Below, in pieces: positions 13,050-13,991 of a DNA stretch of 13,991 nt. This DNA comes from Dehalococcoidales bacterium. GTDB lineage: Bacteria; Chloroflexota; Dehalococcoidia; Dehalococcoidales; UBA5760. The notes under the pieces are model-generated. The model had not been told where the DNA came from, did not search any database, and saw nothing but the letters and a program-made list of their open reading frames with translations. A program made the translations under genes and the position numbers. The DNA lies in NCBI GenBank assembly GCA_016931015.1, contig JAFGFP010000073.1, positions 1 through 13,991 of the forward strand, given 5' to 3'. Position 1 is the first letter of the stretch. Every line of letters begins with the position of its first letter.

Positions 13050-13873
13050 TTTTCCGCCTGCTCCAGCTCGGCCTGCTTGTTCTGGGTCAAATCGAGGTGG
13101 TAGAAATCGCTATCCCCACCGGGCAGTATCATCAAGAACTCGAAGGTGTAGTCGATTTTAGCCACCGCCTCTTGAGTAGCGAGCTCGAGCAGGTGGCCCC
13201 CGGCGCTTCTATCCTCGGTTAAGAAGTGAAGATGATAGCCGGGCACATTAACGCCGCTGACGTAAGCCGGACTTCGGAAGCCGGCAATAGTACCCGCCAC
13301 ATCGTTAAACTCAAAAACGGGCTGCTGGGCGGTGACCTCGACCAGGGGCGGGTACGGCTTTTCCTGGCGGGGCACGCTGCGCGTCTTTATGTAGCTGAAG
13401 GTGCCCTCAATCCTAACGGCGTAAAAGATGTTGTCCGTCGGTAGCGCGGCGTCGAGAAATTGTTCCAGTTGTTCGTAGCTGGTAATCTGAGGCAGCTCTA
13501 TCTCGAGGTCGCTGTCAAAGCAGGTCACCGCGGCAAAGGGCGTCTCCATGTTATCCGCCACCAGGTAGGCAATGCCATCCGACCTCACCTGATAGAAGTC
13601 ACCGTCGAAGCCAATCATCTCACCGTCGAGACCGGCTAGGGTGCCAATCCCGAAATCTCCGTATTCCTTTAAGGTTTCCAGGCTTGTCACGCCATCGTAG
13701 AGGCCGTTGAGAACGGCATCTATGGTCGAGATTTGAACCAGGGTCTCGCTACCGGCCAGGGGATTAGCATTAGCATCGGAGCCGGTTTTATCAGGAGAGC
13801 ACCCGGCTGCGGCAGCCAGGAATAAGGACAAAAAGACGGCACTCCCCAGCCATAATTTTGCGCTACGAAACAT
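13046..13873 (-). CDS. budA: acetolactate decarboxylase with lipoprotein signal
   Basis: Converts alpha-acetolactate to acetoin and CO2. The 275-residue product matches the family throughout: LVQISTIDAVLNGLYDG (45-61), GDFGIGTLAGLDGEM (72-86), DFYQVRSDG (92-100) and NVPGYHLHFLTEDRSAGGHLLE (209-230, cited in pieces). Zinc ligands are His214, His216 and His227; the acid and base residues are Glu85 and Arg165. From memory these align with His194, His196, His207, Glu65 and Arg145 of the Brevibacillus enzyme at a constant offset of 20; the C-terminal Glu (271 or 274) is near the expected place. The N-terminus is a signal peptide with a hydrophobic core (about 7-23) ending LAAAAGC25, so the enzyme should be exported and lipid-anchored. 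GGTGA lies about 7 bases before ATG 13873. No acetolactate synthase is nearby. An upstream partial gene ends 43 bases before it, so it may be second in a transcript. Confidence 0.9.
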   Translation of the reverse strand: MFRSAKLWLGSAVFLSLFLAAAAGCSPDKTGSDANANPLAGSETLVQISTIDAVLNGLYDGVTSLETLKEYGDFGIGTLAGLDGEMIGFDGDFYQVRSDGIAYLVADNMETPFAAVTCFDSDLEIELPQITSYEQLEQFLDAALPTDNIFYAVRIEGTFSYIKTRSVPRQEKPYPPLVEVTAQQPVFEFNDVAGTIAGFRSPAYVSGVNVPGYHLHFLTEDRSAGGHLLELATQEAVAKIDYTFEFLMILPGGDSDFYHLDLTQNKQAELEQAEK

Positions 13874-13916
13874 TAATTATCACCAATTCCTAAAGCAGTC
13901 CGGCGCTAACCGGGCT

Positions 13917-13991
13917 CTAGTGGTGCGGCTTACACAGAATCTCCTTAACCTTGAGCTCGAAGAAGTTACGGCTGTTAGCCGGCCTCAGCAC
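13917..13991 (-). CDS. C-terminal end of an unidentified protein (partial)
   Basis: A leftward frame is open from the right edge to TAG at 13919-13917, giving 24 residues: VLRPANSRNFFELKVKEI then LCKPHH. The composition looks protein-like, with an alternating polar and hydrophobic pattern and no rare codons, and it sits in the same direction as the decarboxylase gene 43 bases downstream. It is too short to assign to a family. Confidence 0.4.
   Translation of the reverse strand: MLRPANSRNFFELKVKEILCKPHH

Overview
This is a high-GC bacterial window (about 60% G+C by eye) with short intergenic gaps, no RNA genes and no recognisable transposase. The gene content points to an anaerobe of the Chloroflexota, most likely class Dehalococcoidia. 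The evidence is a RemA-guanylate kinase pair with an unusual P-loop, an electron-bifurcating NfnAB pair followed by a small Fe-S protein, Ktr-type potassium uptake, and a tiny membrane protein with a His-Pro-Pro...CxCxxC head of a type I associate with that group. The taxonomic call is an inference from gene families, not from a marker gene.

Left part (1-2972): a leftward unit holds a small basic protein of unknown function and the N-terminal two thirds of a two-domain TrkA potassium regulator, which runs off the left edge. A rightward unit diverges from it: a PhoU-like (DUF47) protein and a PiT phosphate permease, overlapping by 8 bases. The shared 240-base gap holds back-to-back promoters whose -35 boxes form an inverted repeat, plus two perfect palindromes placed exactly on promoter elements of the leftward unit.

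Middle (2992-6906): leftward remA-gmk (overlapping genes) faces the phosphate unit tail to tail. Diverging from remA is nfnA-nfnB followed by a protein with a four-cysteine Fe-S domain. NfnAB exchanges electrons between NADH, NADPH and ferredoxin. The third gene is probably in the same transcript.

Right (6907-13991): ktrB-ktrA encode a potassium channel-like uptake subunit and its NAD/nucleotide-binding gate. They are driven by a near-consensus promoter (TTTACA, 17 bases, TATAAT) embedded in an array of nested inverted repeats. A visibly AT-richer island follows, with two leftward genes for small membrane proteins that I cannot assign. Then come mutS and a coupled four-helix membrane protein. 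A compact 83-base palindromic element separates these from a leftward gene for an exported lipoprotein form of acetolactate decarboxylase. The last bases appear to hold the C-terminus of another leftward gene.

The physiological theme is ion and redox homeostasis: two RCK-type potassium proteins, a potassium transporter, a phosphate transporter and a bifurcating transhydrogenase. I found no clear multi-gene system that is wholly new. The most unusual structure is in the regulatory DNA at 1090-1236 and 6939-7067, the palindromic element at 12967-13049 and the island at 9235-9828.
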